In this document: in pieces, positions 34,257 to 43,683 of the stretch
How positions within the stretch are numbered: position 1 is the first letter of the stretch
Layout: every line of letters starts with the position of its first letter
Assembly: GCA_963779765.1 (NCBI GenBank)
Contig: CAVZZP010000001.1
Location: 744,001-808,000, forward strand
Length of the DNA: 64,000 nucleotides
Source: Silicimonas sp963779765
Lineage (GTDB): Bacteria; Pseudomonadota; Alphaproteobacteria; Rhodobacterales; Rhodobacteraceae
Direction of reading: 5' to 3'
Program-made: the position numbers and the translations under genes
Notes under the pieces: generated by a model
What the model was told of the DNA's origin: nothing
The model's database searches: none
Seen by the model: only the letters and a program-made list of their open reading frames with translations

Positions 34257-34408
34257 GGGCACTTCCGCTGGATCGTGAAGGCCCTCTTACTCGCCCCGCC
34301 CCCCGACGGAAAGGCCGACCCGCCCGGTCAAGTCCCTTGCGCCGCGTCCCATAGGGGCGTAAGGCACGCGCCCGAACCAGCATGCCAGAAAACGGATCGG
34401 AGACCTCC

Positions 34409-35371
34409 ATGCCCAGACCCAAGATCGCGCTCATCGGCGCGGGCCAGATCGGCGGCACTCTCGCGCATCTCGCAGCCCTTAAGGAACTCGGCGACATCGT
34501 CCTGTTCGACATCGCCGAAGGCACGCCTCAGGGCAAGGCGCTCGACATCGCCGAGGCCGGCCCGGCCGAGGGCTTCGACGCGCGCCTCAAGGGCACCAAC
34601 GACTATGCCGACATCGCGGGCGCGGACGTGTGCATCGTCACCGCCGGTGTGCCGCGCAAACCCGGCATGAGCCGCGACGACCTTCTCGGCATCAACCTCA
34701 AGGTGATGAAAGCCGTGGGCGAGGGCATCAAGGTCAACGCCCCCGGCGCCTTCGTCATCTGCATCACCAATCCGCTCGACGCGATGGTCTGGGCCCTACG
34801 GGAATACTCGGGCCTGCCGCACAACATGGTCTGCGGCATGGCCGGCGTCCTCGACAGCGCGCGCTTCCGCCATTTCCTGTCGGTCGAATTCGATGTCTCG
34901 ATGAAGGACGTCACCGCTTTCGTTCTGGGCGGCCACGGCGACACCATGGTGCCGCTCGTGCGCTATTCGACGGTGGCGGGCATTCCGCTGCCCGACCTCA
35001 TCGAGATGGGCTGGACCACGCAGGAAAAGCTCGACGCCATCGTGCAGCGCACCCGCGACGGCGGCGCCGAGATCGTCGGTCTGCTCGGCAACGGATCGGC
35101 CTTCTACGCCCCCGCGACCAGCGCCATCGAGATGGCCGAGGCCTTCCTCAAGGACCAGAAGCGCCTCCTGCCCTGCGCCGCCCATGTCGACGGCGCCTTC
35201 GGCCTGAAGGGCATGTACGTCGGCGTGCCGACGATCATCGGGGCCGGCGGCATCGAGCGCGTGGTCGACATCAGGATGGCCAAGAACGAACAGGCGATGT
35301 TCGACAAGTCGGTCGAGGCCGTGAAGGGCCTCGTCGAGGCCTGCCGCAAGATCGACGGCAGCCTGACATAA
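34409..35371 (+). CDS. mdh: Malate dehydrogenase
   Basis: A 320-residue lactate/malate dehydrogenase that interconverts malate and oxaloacetate with NAD. It has GAGQIGGTLAHL (NAD site), VTAGVPRKPGMSRDDLL (substrate Arg), CITNPLDAMVW, and the catalytic LGGHGDTMVPL. GGAG lies before ATG 34409. It heads the TCA block; a terminator hairpin follows, so sucC has its own promoter. Confidence 0.97.
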   Translation: MPRPKIALIGAGQIGGTLAHLAALKELGDIVLFDIAEGTPQGKALDIAEAGPAEGFDARLKGTNDYADIAGADVCIVTAGVPRKPGMSRDDLLGINLKVMKAVGEGIKVNAPGAFVICITNPLDAMVWALREYSGLPHNMVCGMAGVLDSARFRHFLSVEFDVSMKDVTAFVLGGHGDTMVPLVRYSTVAGIPLPDLIEMGWTTQEKLDAIVQRTRDGGAEIVGLLGNGSAFYAPATSAIEMAEAFLKDQKRLLPCAAHVDGAFGLKGMYVGVPTIIGAGGIERVVDIRMAKNEQAMFDKSVEAVKGLVEACRKIDGSLT

Positions 35372-35380
35372 GGTTCCGCT

Positions 35381-35404
35381 GCCCTCTCCGGCGTCGGGGA
35401 GGGC
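35381..35404 (+). terminator. Terminator hairpin after mdh
   Basis: GCCCTCTCCG and CGGGGAGGGC form a 10-bp stem (one G-T pair) with a GCGT loop, beginning nine bases beyond the mdh stop. Only GGCCTTTAC follows, so it is a GC-rich, U-poor terminator. Confidence 0.5.
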
Positions 35405-35446
35405 GGCCTTTACATCCGGCGTGTCGCCTGCTTCCCTTTTCGTGTC

Positions 35447-36391
35447 GTGACCCGGACCGTCCTCTTTTCCGCCCAGAAGAACGAGGGCCCCTTCCTTCTG
35501 GAATGGGTCGCCTACCACCGCGTCCTGGGCTTCTCGGACATCGTCATCGTGTCGAACGACTGCGACGACGGCGGCGATGCACTTCTCGACCGACTTTCAG
35601 AAGCCGGCGAGCTTACGCATATCAGGCAAGACGTCCCGCCCGGCGTCGCACCCCAGGTCAGCGCCGAACGCCTCGCGCGCGAGGCAGGCTGCTTCCGTCC
35701 CGGCGACTGGGTCATGTGGCTCGACCTCGACGAATTCCTACTGCCCAGCCTCCCTCACAGGTCCGTCCCGGATCTGATCGGTGGCCTGGGCGACGCGGCC
35801 GCGCTCATGGTCGCCTGGCGATTCTTCGGCGACAGCGGCAATGCGACCTGGCCCGGACGCCATGTCGGCCCCGCCTTCACCCGCGCCGCGCCGCGCCGCA
35901 AGGGCACAAACGCTCAGGTGAAGACCCTCTTCCGTTTCGGTCCCGAGATCGCGCGTCTCGATATCCACCGCCCGCGACTGGCCCCCGGCGTCGGGCGGCG
36001 GGAGTTTCCCGTCCTGACCTCGTCCGGCGGTCCGGCCGACGATCTCTTCTACGACGCGACCCGGCAGAGGCCCTTCAACCGCCTCGTCGCACAGAGGCGG
36101 CCCTACATTCTCGCGCAGGTCGCGCATTTTTCTGTGCGCACCCCCGACATGTTCCTCCGCAAGGCGCGACGCGGCGACGGCTATCACACGCGTCCCGACG
36201 CCGTGGTCCGCGACACCGCGCTCTACGCTGGCCGGAACTTCAACCAGGTTGCCGAAACCGGTCTGGCAAACCGTGCTCGGGAGACCGACCACGAAATCGC
36301 GCGTCTCCTTTCGCACCCGGGTGTGGCCGGGGCTTGCGCAGCTATCGAGGGCTTCCGGAACCCGCTTCCCGAAGCTGCGGGGGCTTTGTGA
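35447..36391 (+). CDS. Glycosyltransferase family 2/92-like protein
   Basis: A 314-residue protein of the Glyco_tranf_2_4 type. NEGPFLLEWVAYHRVLGF opens the nucleotide-sugar fold, SNDCDDGGDALLDRL follows, and GDWVMWLDLDEFLL supplies the D-x-D metal site. It starts at GTG 35447 in a GTGTCGTG context with a weak ribosome site. Its TGA stop lies within the palindromic operator of sucC. It may decorate a surface polysaccharide; the acceptor is unknown. It is the second sugar-transfer gene among TCA-cycle genes in this window. Confidence 0.82.
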   Translation: MTRTVLFSAQKNEGPFLLEWVAYHRVLGFSDIVIVSNDCDDGGDALLDRLSEAGELTHIRQDVPPGVAPQVSAERLAREAGCFRPGDWVMWLDLDEFLLPSLPHRSVPDLIGGLGDAAALMVAWRFFGDSGNATWPGRHVGPAFTRAAPRRKGTNAQVKTLFRFGPEIARLDIHRPRLAPGVGRREFPVLTSSGGPADDLFYDATRQRPFNRLVAQRRPYILAQVAHFSVRTPDMFLRKARRGDGYHTRPDAVVRDTALYAGRNFNQVAETGLANRARETDHEIARLLSHPGVAGACAAIEGFRNPLPEAAGAL

Positions 36392-36417
36392 TCACACGAG
36401 ATTTTTGTGTGATCACG
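36387..36417 (+). promoter_or_regulatory. Paired palindromic operator upstream of sucC
   Basis: TGTGATCACA at 36387-36396 and TGTGATCACG at 36408-36417 have centres 21 bp apart, the same spacing as at sdhC. Together they also make an inverted repeat (GTGATCACAC and GTGTGATCAC). The pair ends about 110 bases before the sucC start and overlaps the stop codon of the upstream glycosyltransferase gene. Confidence 0.7.
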
Positions 36418-36527
36418 ATGCGCGGAAAATTGCGGAGGATGGACTTGCTCGCGCCGATTTTCATTCCTTTCTTCACGTGTTCCATGCAAAGGCAGCGCGC
36501 GACGCACATGCACAGGAGGCCACCCAG

Positions 36528-37721
36528 GTGAACATCCACGAATACCAGGCGAAGGGGTTGCTTCGCGCGTATGGGGCGCCTGTGGCGGAGGGGCGTGTTG
36601 TCCTGCGGGGCGAGGAGGCGCGGACGCAGGCGGGGGCTCTCGACGGTCCGGTCTGGGTGGTGAAGGCGCAGATTCACGCCGGCGGGCGCGGCAAGGGCAC
36701 GTTCAAGGAGGCCGACGCGGGCTCGAAGGGCGGCGTCAGGATCGCGAAGTCGGTCGAGGAAGCCGCCGAGGAAGCCAAGCGCATGCTGGGCCGGACGCTT
36801 GTGACGAAGCAGACCGGCGAGGCCGGCAAGCAGGTCGGGCGCATCTACATCGAGGAAGGCGCGGACATCGCGCGCGAGCTTTACCTCGCCCTTCTCGTCG
36901 ACCGCGCCTCGAGCCGGGTGGCTTTCGTCGCCTCGACCGAGGGCGGCATGGACATCGAGGAGGTGGCCGAGAGCACGCCCGAGAAGATCCTGTCGTTCAG
37001 CGTCGATCCCGCGACCGGCTACCAGACGTTCCACGGCCGCCGCATCGCCTATGCGCTGGGGCTCACGGGCGCGCAGGTCAAGCAGTGCGTCCAGCTGATG
37101 GGCACGCTCTACCGGCTCTTCATGGACAAGGACATGGAGATGCTCGAGATCAACCCGCTGATCGTGACGACGGGCGGCGACCTGCGCTGCCTCGACGCCA
37201 AGATGGGCTTCGACGGCAACGCGCTCTACCGCCACCCCGACATCACCGAGCTGCGCGACACCACCGAAGAGGACCCGAAGGAGCTCGAGGCCTCGAAGTA
37301 CGACCTGAACTACATCGCCCTCGACGGCGAGATCGGCTGCATGGTCAACGGCGCCGGCCTCGCGATGGCCACGATGGACATCATCAAGCTCGAGGGCGCG
37401 GCACCCGCGAACTTCCTCGACGTCGGCGGCAGCGCCACGAAGGAGCGGGTGACCGAGGCCTTCAAGATCATCACCAGCGACCCGAACGTCAAAGGCATCC
37501 TCGTCAACATCTTCGGCGGCATCATGCGCTGCGACGTGATCGCGGAAGGCGTGGTCGCGGCCGTGAAGGAGGTCGGGCTGAAGGTCCCGCTCGTCGTGCG
37601 GCTCGAGGGCACCAACGTCGAGGAAGGCAAGAAGATCATCAACGAAAGCGACGTGGACGTGATCGCCGCCGACGACCTCAAGGACGGCGCGCGGAAGATC
37701 GTCGCGGCCGTCAAGGGATAA
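36528..37721 (+). CDS. sucC: Succinyl-CoA synthetase (ADP-forming) beta subunit
   Basis: A 397-residue subunit that binds nucleotide and, with SucD, converts succinyl-CoA, ADP and phosphate to succinate, ATP and CoA. NIHEYQAKGLLRAYG is the canonical start, VVKAQIHAGGRGKGTFK lies in the ATP-grasp domain, MEMLEINPLIVT near the middle, and FLDVGGSATKERV and ILVNIFGGIMRCDVIAEG toward the end. GTG 36528 has AGGAGG at good distance. No frameshift is seen. A palindromic repeat fills the 73-base gap to sucD. Confidence 0.97.
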   Translation: MNIHEYQAKGLLRAYGAPVAEGRVVLRGEEARTQAGALDGPVWVVKAQIHAGGRGKGTFKEADAGSKGGVRIAKSVEEAAEEAKRMLGRTLVTKQTGEAGKQVGRIYIEEGADIARELYLALLVDRASSRVAFVASTEGGMDIEEVAESTPEKILSFSVDPATGYQTFHGRRIAYALGLTGAQVKQCVQLMGTLYRLFMDKDMEMLEINPLIVTTGGDLRCLDAKMGFDGNALYRHPDITELRDTTEEDPKELEASKYDLNYIALDGEIGCMVNGAGLAMATMDIIKLEGAAPANFLDVGGSATKERVTEAFKIITSDPNVKGILVNIFGGIMRCDVIAEGVVAAVKEVGLKVPLVVRLEGTNVEEGKKIINESDVDVIAADDLKDGARKIVAAVKG

Positions 37722-37723
37722 CC

Positions 37724-37778
37724 CGTAGGGCGGGGTTCACCCGCCGTACCCACATGGCGGGGTGAACCCCGCCCTACG
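37724..37778. repeat. Long palindromic repeat between sucC and sucD
   Basis: Two arms starting CGTAGGGCGGGGTTCAC and ending GTGAACCCCGCCCTACG face each other around a short centre, giving a stem of about 22 pairs with one gap. A single arm of the same sequence recurs at 44114. The hairpin could stabilise or attenuate the sucC-sucD message. Confidence 0.8.
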
Positions 37779-37794
37779 CAGGAAAGAGACAAGA

Positions 37795-38678
37795 ATGAGC
37801 GTCCTCATCGACAAGACCACCCGCGTGATCTGCCAGGGCTTCACCGGCTCCCAGGGCACCTTCCACTCGGAGCAGGCCATCGCCTACGGCACGGCGATGG
37901 TCGGAGGCGTGACGCCCGGCAAGGGCGGGCAGACCCACCTCGACCTCCCCGTCTTCGACACCGTCCACGAGGCGGTGGAGAAGACCGGCGCCAATGCCAC
38001 CGTGATCTACGTGCCGCCGCCCTTCGCGGCCGAATTCTATCCTCGAGGCGCTCGACGCGAAGATCCCGCTGATCGTGGCCATCACCGAGGGCATTCCCGT
38101 CCTCGACATGATGCGCGTGAAGCGCGCGCTCGAGGGCTCGGCCTCGATCCTGATCGGGCCGAACTGCCCGGGCGTCATCACGCCGGGCGAGTGCAAGATC
38201 GGCATCATGCCGGGGCACATCCACCGCAAGGGCTCGGTCGGCGTCGTGTCGCGCTCGGGGACGCTGACCTACGAGGCGGTCAAGCAGACCTCGGACGTGG
38301 GCCTCGGCCAGTCGACCTGCGTCGGCATCGGCGGCGACCCGATCAAGGGGACCGAGCACCTCGACGTGCTGGAGTGGTTCCTGGCCGACGACGAGACCCA
38401 GTCGATCATCATGATCGGCGAGATCGGCGGCTCGTGCCGAGGAGGAAGCCGCGCAGTTCCTCAAGGACGAGGCGAAGCGCGGCCGCAAGAAGCCCGTCGC
38501 GGGCTTCATCGCCGGTCGCACGGCGCCCCCGGGCCGCCGCATGGGCCACGCCGGCGCCATCGTCGCCGGCGGCAAGGGCGGCGCCGAGGACAAGATCGAA
38601 GCCATGCGCTCCGCCGGCATCACCGTCGCCGAAAGCCCCGCAGGACTGGGCGAAGCCATGCTGGAAGCCATCGGGTAA
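37795..38678 (+). CDS. sucD: Succinyl-CoA synthetase (ADP-forming) alpha subunit (two frameshifts)
   Basis: The CoA-binding, phospho-His subunit. GFTGSQGTFHSEQAI is the CoA site, and GHAGAIVAGGKGGAEDK contains the phosphorylated His. Two one-base insertions break it: near 38033 CCGAATTCT stands for CCGATTCT (FAADSILEA), and near 38435 CTCGTGCCG stands for CTCGGCCG (GGSAEEEAAQFL). Restored length is 293 residues, as expected. AGGAAAGAG precedes ATG 37795. Loss of this enzyme would be severe, so read errors are favoured. Confidence 0.95.
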
Positions 38679-38681
38679 ACA

Positions 38682-39143
38682 ATGTTGCGACCTTCGCTGA
38701 CAGTCACCGAACTTCAAAAGGCGATCACATTCAGTGGGCGAACGAACCGAGCGGAGTTCTGGTGGCTTGCAGGTCCATGGTTGCTTGTTACGGTCACTCT
38801 CTTGTCGTGGCTGGGCGTAAATCTCGTTCAATCGACAAACGCTTTCTCCCTTTGGCTTATCGCATTCGTGGCGATCAACCTGCCCGTCCTGAGCGCGGCC
38901 ATTCGACGGTTGGTGGACGCCGGCGTCGTCCAAAGCAGAGGGCCCTTTGCCGGTTGGGGCTTCTCAGGGCTCATGTGCGGACCCGCCCTGCTGATCCTAT
39001 GGAACAACTTCACTGAACGCGAAGGTCAGTCGTGGATGGTCTTTGCAATGGTTCTCGGCCCTGTGATCGGACTCCTGGCGATGATCTACGCGCTTGCCGC
39101 CCCCTCAAAATCCCACTCCAGCCAATCTGAGGTCTTACAATGA
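38682..39143 (+). CDS. DUF805-family membrane protein
   Basis: A 153-residue protein with the DUF805 signature: FSGRTNRAEFWWLAGPWLLV, then IRRLVDAGVVQSRG and several hydrophobic helices (about four). Function is unknown. It starts three bases after sucD and its stop overlaps the sucA start by ATGA, so sucA translation is coupled to it. The base composition is slightly more AT-rich than its neighbours, consistent with later insertion into the operon. Confidence 0.82.
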   Translation: MLRPSLTVTELQKAITFSGRTNRAEFWWLAGPWLLVTVTLLSWLGVNLVQSTNAFSLWLIAFVAINLPVLSAAIRRLVDAGVVQSRGPFAGWGFSGLMCGPALLILWNNFTEREGQSWMVFAMVLGPVIGLLAMIYALAAPSKSHSSQSEVLQ

Positions 39144-42103
39144 CCGAGCAATCCTCCAACGACATCTTCCGCGCCTCGTCCTTCCTGCAGGGCCACAACG
39201 CGGAATACATCGAGCAGCTTCATGCCCGCTACGCGCAGGATCCGAACGCGGTCGACGCGGGCTGGCAGGAGTTCTTCCGCCAGCTCGGCGACAACGGGGC
39301 CGATGTACAGGCCGAGGCGGCGGGGCCGTCCTGGTTTCGTGGCGACTGGCCGCCGGCGCCCGCGGACGAACTGACCGCCGCGCTCGACGGTCAATGGGGC
39401 GACCTCGGCGCCGCCGTCCAGAAGACCGCCGCCGGCAAGATCGCGCAGAAGGCGCGGGACGCGGGCGTCGAGGTCACCGACGATCAGATCAAGCGCGCCG
39501 TCCTCGATTCGATCCGCGCCCTCATGATCATCCGGGCTTACCGCATCCGGGGCCATCTCGCCGCCGATCTCGACCCGCTCGGGATGCACAACAAGACGCC
39601 GCATCCGGAACTCGATCCGAAGTCCTACGGCTTTTCCGAAGCCGACATGGAGCGGCCGATCTTCATCGACAACGTGCTGGGTCTTCAGACCGCCTCGATG
39701 CGCCAGATCCTCGAGATCGTGCGGCGGACCTACTGCGGCACCTTCGCGCTTCAGTACATGCATATCTCGAACCCCGAGGAAGCCGCCTGGCTGAAGGAGC
39801 GGATCGAGGGCTACGGCAAGGAAATCGCCTTCACCCGCGAGGGCCGCAAGGCGATCCTGAACAAGATGGTCGAGGCCGAGGGCTTCGAGAAGTTCCTGCA
39901 CGTCAAGTACATGGGCACCAAGCGCTTCGGTCTCGACGGCGGCGAAAGCCTGATCCCGGCGATGGAGCAGATCATCAAGCGCGGCGGCGCTCTCGGCGTG
40001 AAGGAGATCGTCATCGGGATGCCGCACCGCGGCCGCCTGAGCGTGCTCGCCAACGTGATGACGAAGCCCTACAAGGCCATCTTCAACGAATTCCAGGGCG
40101 GCAGCTTCAAGCCCGAGGACGTCGATGGGTCGGGCGACGTGAAGTACCACCTGGGCGCCTCCTCGGACCGCGACTTCGACGGCAACACCGTCCACCTCTC
40201 GCTGACCGCCAACCCCTCGCACCTCGAGGCGGTGAACCCGGTCGTCCTCGGCAAGGCGCGGGCCAAGCAGGACCAGTTGCACGACACCACGCGCACGCAG
40301 GTTCTGCCGATCCTTCTTCATGGCGACGCCGCCTTCGCGGGCCAGGGCGTCGTGGCCGAATGCTTCGGGCTTTCGGGCCTGCGCGGGCACCGCACCGGCG
40401 GCACCATCCACATCGTCGTGAACAACCAGATCGGCTTCACCACCGCGCCGCACTTCTCGCGCTCGTCGCCCTATCCAACCGACATCGCGCTGATGGTCGA
40501 GGCGCCGATCTTCCACGTCAACGGCGACGACCCCGAGGCCGTGGTCCACGCCGCGAAGGTCGCGACCGAGTTCCGCCAGATGTTCGCCAAGGACGTCGTC
40601 ATCGACATCTTCTGTTATCGCCGCTTCGGTCACAACGAAGGCGACGAGCCGATGTTCACCAACCCGATCATGTACAAGCGGATCAAGGGTCACAAGACGA
40701 CCCTGTCGCTCTACACCGACCGGCTTGTGAAGGACGGGCTGATCCCGGAAGGCGAGATCGAGGACATGAAGGCCGCCTTCCAGGCCCGGCTGAACGAGGA
40801 ATTCGAGGCGGGGAAGGCCTACAAGCCCAACAAGGCCGATTGGCTCGACGGGCGGTGGAGCCACCTAGACCGCGAGGGAGAGCGGTACCAGCGCGGCAAG
40901 ACCGCCATCAAGAAGAAGACGATGGAGGATATCGGCCGCGCACTGACGACGGCGCCCGAGGGCTTCCCGCTGCACAGGACCGTCGAACGCCTGATGGACG
41001 CCAAGCGCGAGATGTTCGACAGCGGCACCGGCTTCGACTGGGCAACCGGCGAAGCGCTGGCCTTCGGGTCGCTCTTGACCGAGGGCTATCCCGTCCGTCT
41101 CTCGGGCCAGGATTCGACGCGCGGCACCTTCAGCCAGCGCCACTCGGCCCTCGTCAACCAGGAGAACGAGGACCGACACTACCCGCTCAACCACATCCGC
41201 GAGGGGCAGGCGAACTACGACGTCATCGATTCGATGCTGTCGGAATACGCGGTCTGCGGCTTCGAGTACGGCTACTCCCTGGCCGAACCCAACTCGCTGG
41301 TTCTGTGGGAGGCGCAATTCGGCGACTTCGCCAACGGCGCGCAGATCATGTTCGACCAGTTCATCTCGTCGGGCGAGCGCAAGTGGCTTCGCATGTCGGG
41401 CCTCGTGATGCTTCTGCCGCACGGCTACGAGGGTCAGGGCCCCGAACACTCGTCGGCGCGGCTGGAACGTTTCCTTCAGATGTGCGCCGAGGACAACTGG
41501 ATCGTCGCCAACTGCACGACGCCTGCGAACTACTTCCATATCCTCAGGCGGCAGCTTCATCGCTCCTACCGGAAGCCGCTGGTGCTGATGACGCCGAAGT
41601 CGCTTCTGCGCCACAAGCTGGCGATCAGCGACGCGGCGGATTTCCTGACAGGATCGTCCTTCCACCGCGTTCTCTGGGACGATGCCGAAAAAGGCCACTC
41701 GGACACCGTTCTCGCCCCGGACGACCAGATCAAACGCGTCGTGATGTGCTCCGGCAAGGTCTACTACGACTTGCTCGAAGAGCGGGACGCGCGCGGTATC
41801 GACGACGTCTATCTCCTGCGGGTCGAACAGTTCTATCCCTTCCCGGCACAGGCGCTGGTGAAGGAACTGAAGCGCTTCCCGAACGCCGACTGGGTCTGGT
41901 GCCAGGAAGAGCCCAAGAACCAGGGCGCCTGGACGTTCATGGAATCGAACATCGAATGGGTGCTCACGCGCATCAAGGCCCGGCTTACCCGACCGATCTA
42001 CGTCGGCCGCTCGGCCAGCGCGTCGCCCGCGACCGGCCTCGCGTCGGCCCACAAGGCTCAACAAGCGGCGCTCGTCGACGAAGCGCTGACGGTGAAAGGA
42101 TAA
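39140..42103 (+). CDS. sucA: 2-Oxoglutarate dehydrogenase E1 component
   Basis: A 987-residue thiamine-diphosphate enzyme that decarboxylates 2-oxoglutarate and passes the succinyl group to SucB. The N-terminal FLQGHNAEYIEQLHARYAQD helps recruit E2. IGMPHRGRLSVLANVM and GDAAFAGQGVVAECF lie in the ThDP domain, with VNNQIGFTT after it, and the C-terminal pyrimidine-binding part has YAVCGFEYGYSLAEPNSLVLWEAQFGDF. No frameshift is seen despite its length. It is coupled to the DUF805 gene and followed by sucB three bases later. Confidence 0.97.
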   Translation: MTEQSSNDIFRASSFLQGHNAEYIEQLHARYAQDPNAVDAGWQEFFRQLGDNGADVQAEAAGPSWFRGDWPPAPADELTAALDGQWGDLGAAVQKTAAGKIAQKARDAGVEVTDDQIKRAVLDSIRALMIIRAYRIRGHLAADLDPLGMHNKTPHPELDPKSYGFSEADMERPIFIDNVLGLQTASMRQILEIVRRTYCGTFALQYMHISNPEEAAWLKERIEGYGKEIAFTREGRKAILNKMVEAEGFEKFLHVKYMGTKRFGLDGGESLIPAMEQIIKRGGALGVKEIVIGMPHRGRLSVLANVMTKPYKAIFNEFQGGSFKPEDVDGSGDVKYHLGASSDRDFDGNTVHLSLTANPSHLEAVNPVVLGKARAKQDQLHDTTRTQVLPILLHGDAAFAGQGVVAECFGLSGLRGHRTGGTIHIVVNNQIGFTTAPHFSRSSPYPTDIALMVEAPIFHVNGDDPEAVVHAAKVATEFRQMFAKDVVIDIFCYRRFGHNEGDEPMFTNPIMYKRIKGHKTTLSLYTDRLVKDGLIPEGEIEDMKAAFQARLNEEFEAGKAYKPNKADWLDGRWSHLDREGERYQRGKTAIKKKTMEDIGRALTTAPEGFPLHRTVERLMDAKREMFDSGTGFDWATGEALAFGSLLTEGYPVRLSGQDSTRGTFSQRHSALVNQENEDRHYPLNHIREGQANYDVIDSMLSEYAVCGFEYGYSLAEPNSLVLWEAQFGDFANGAQIMFDQFISSGERKWLRMSGLVMLLPHGYEGQGPEHSSARLERFLQMCAEDNWIVANCTTPANYFHILRRQLHRSYRKPLVLMTPKSLLRHKLAISDAADFLTGSSFHRVLWDDAEKGHSDTVLAPDDQIKRVVMCSGKVYYDLLEERDARGIDDVYLLRVEQFYPFPAQALVKELKRFPNADWVWCQEEPKNQGAWTFMESNIEWVLTRIKARLTRPIYVGRSASASPATGLASAHKAQQAALVDEALTVKG

Positions 42104-42106
42104 CTC

Positions 42107-43673
42107 ATGGCCACCGAAATCCGCGTGCCGACGCTTGGTGAAAGCGTCTCCGAGGCGACCGTCGCCACATGGTTCAAGAAACCCGGCGACAGCGTCGCGG
42201 TCGACGAACTGCTCTGCGAACTCGAGACCGACAAGGTGACGGTCGAGGTGCCCTCGCCCGCTGCCGGAAAACTCGACGAGATCGTGGCGAAGGAGGGCGA
42301 GACCGTCGGCGTCGACGCCCTTCTGGGCATGATCGCCGAAAGCGGTCACGCGGGGTCTTCGACCGACGTGAAGGAGCGCAAGGCAAAGCCCGAGGATACG
42401 GCGACGGCCCACGCCGAACCCATGGGGCACGAGGAGAAGCCGGAGGGCGGCAAGTCCGTCGACGTCATGGTCCCCACCCTGGGCGAAAGCGTGACCGAGG
42501 CGACCGTGTCGACGTGGTTCAAGCAGCCCGGCGACACCGTCACCCAGGACGAGATGCTCTGCGAGCTCGAAACCGACAAGGTCTCGGTCGAAGTGCCGGC
42601 CCCCGCCTCGGGCGTCCTGTCCGAGATCCTCAAGGCCGAAGGCACCACCGTCGAAGCCGGCGGCAAGCTGGCCATCATCTCGGGCGGGGCCAAGACCACG
42701 GCCGACGCCCCCCCGCCCCCGGAGGGCGGCGAGGATGTAGCCGCCCCGCAGTCCCCCGCGCCCGAGACGGCCGCAAAGGGCCGTGACGTCGAGGATGCGC
42801 CCTCGGCCAAAAAGATCATGGCCGAGAAGAACATCTCGGCCGATCAGGTCACCGGCACCGGACGCGACGGTCGCATCATGAAGGAAGACGTGCAGAAGGC
42901 GCTGACCTCGCCTGCCCCTTCCCGCTCTGAGACACCCTCCGCCCCCCGCGCCCCGGTGGCCGCCGAAGACGAGGGCGCGCGAGGAGCGGGTCAAGATGAC
43001 CCGCCTGCGCCAGACCATCGCGCGCCGCCTGAAGGACGCCCAGAACACCGCCGCGATGCTGACGACCTACAACGAGGTCGACATGTCGGCGATCATGGAG
43101 CTGCGGTCCGAATACAAGGACCTCTTCGAGAAGAAGCACGGCGTGAAGCTGGGCTTCATGTCCTTCTTCACCAAGGCCTGCTGCCACGCCCTGCAAGAGG
43201 TGCCCGAGGTCAACGCCGAGATCGACGGCACCGACGTCGTCTACAAGAACTTCGTCCACATGGGCATCGCCGTCGGCACGCCCTCGGGCCTCGTCGTGCC
43301 CGTCGTCCGCGACGCCGACACGAAGTCCTTCGCCGGGATCGAGAAGACCATCAACGAACTCGGCGCGAAAGCCCGCGACGGCAAGCTGTCCATGGCCGAG
43401 ATGCAGGGCGGCACCTTCACCATCTCGAACGGCGGCGTCTACGGCTCGCTCATGTCCTCGCCGATCCTGAACCCGCCGCAGTCCGGCATCCTCGGGATGC
43501 ACAAGATCCAGGACCGCCCCGTGGTCGAAAAGGGCCAGATCGTCATCCGCCCGATGATGTACCTCGCCCTCAGCTACGACCACCGCATCGTCGACGGCAA
43601 GGGCGCGGTGACCTTCCTCGTCCGCGTGAAGGAAGCGCTGGAGGATCCCCGGCGGCTGCTGATGGATTTCTGA
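42107..43673 (+). CDS. sucB: 2-Oxoglutarate dehydrogenase E2, dihydrolipoyl succinyltransferase (frameshifted)
   Basis: A 521-residue E2 with two lipoyl domains, lipoylated Lys in ELETDKVTVEVPSP (about residues 37-50) and ELETDKVSVEVPAP (about 157-170). The peripheral-binding domain is AEKNISADQVTGTGRDGRIM, and the catalytic domain ends in YDHRIVDGKGAVTFL with the active His. A one-base insertion at 42971-42973 (three G for two) breaks the linker before the catalytic domain: EAREERVKMTRLRQTIA is restored on removal. Two lipoyl domains are seen in several Rhodobacteraceae E2 proteins, whereas E. coli SucB has one. Confidence 0.95.
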
Positions 43674-43683
43674 GGGTCATGCC

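Noticed and set aside
27915..38040. GAATTC sequences in sdhA and sucD as inserted restriction or cloning sites
   Set aside because: The local protein demands GATTC/GAATC; one extra base explains them, and sites without GAATTC show the same kind of insertion.
39086..43048. Two very long open frames on the minus strand opposite sucA and sucB (592 and 727 codons)
   Set aside because: They are antisense to clearly conserved enzymes, are rich in Arg, His and Gly, have no recognisable motif, and arise from GC-rich third positions.
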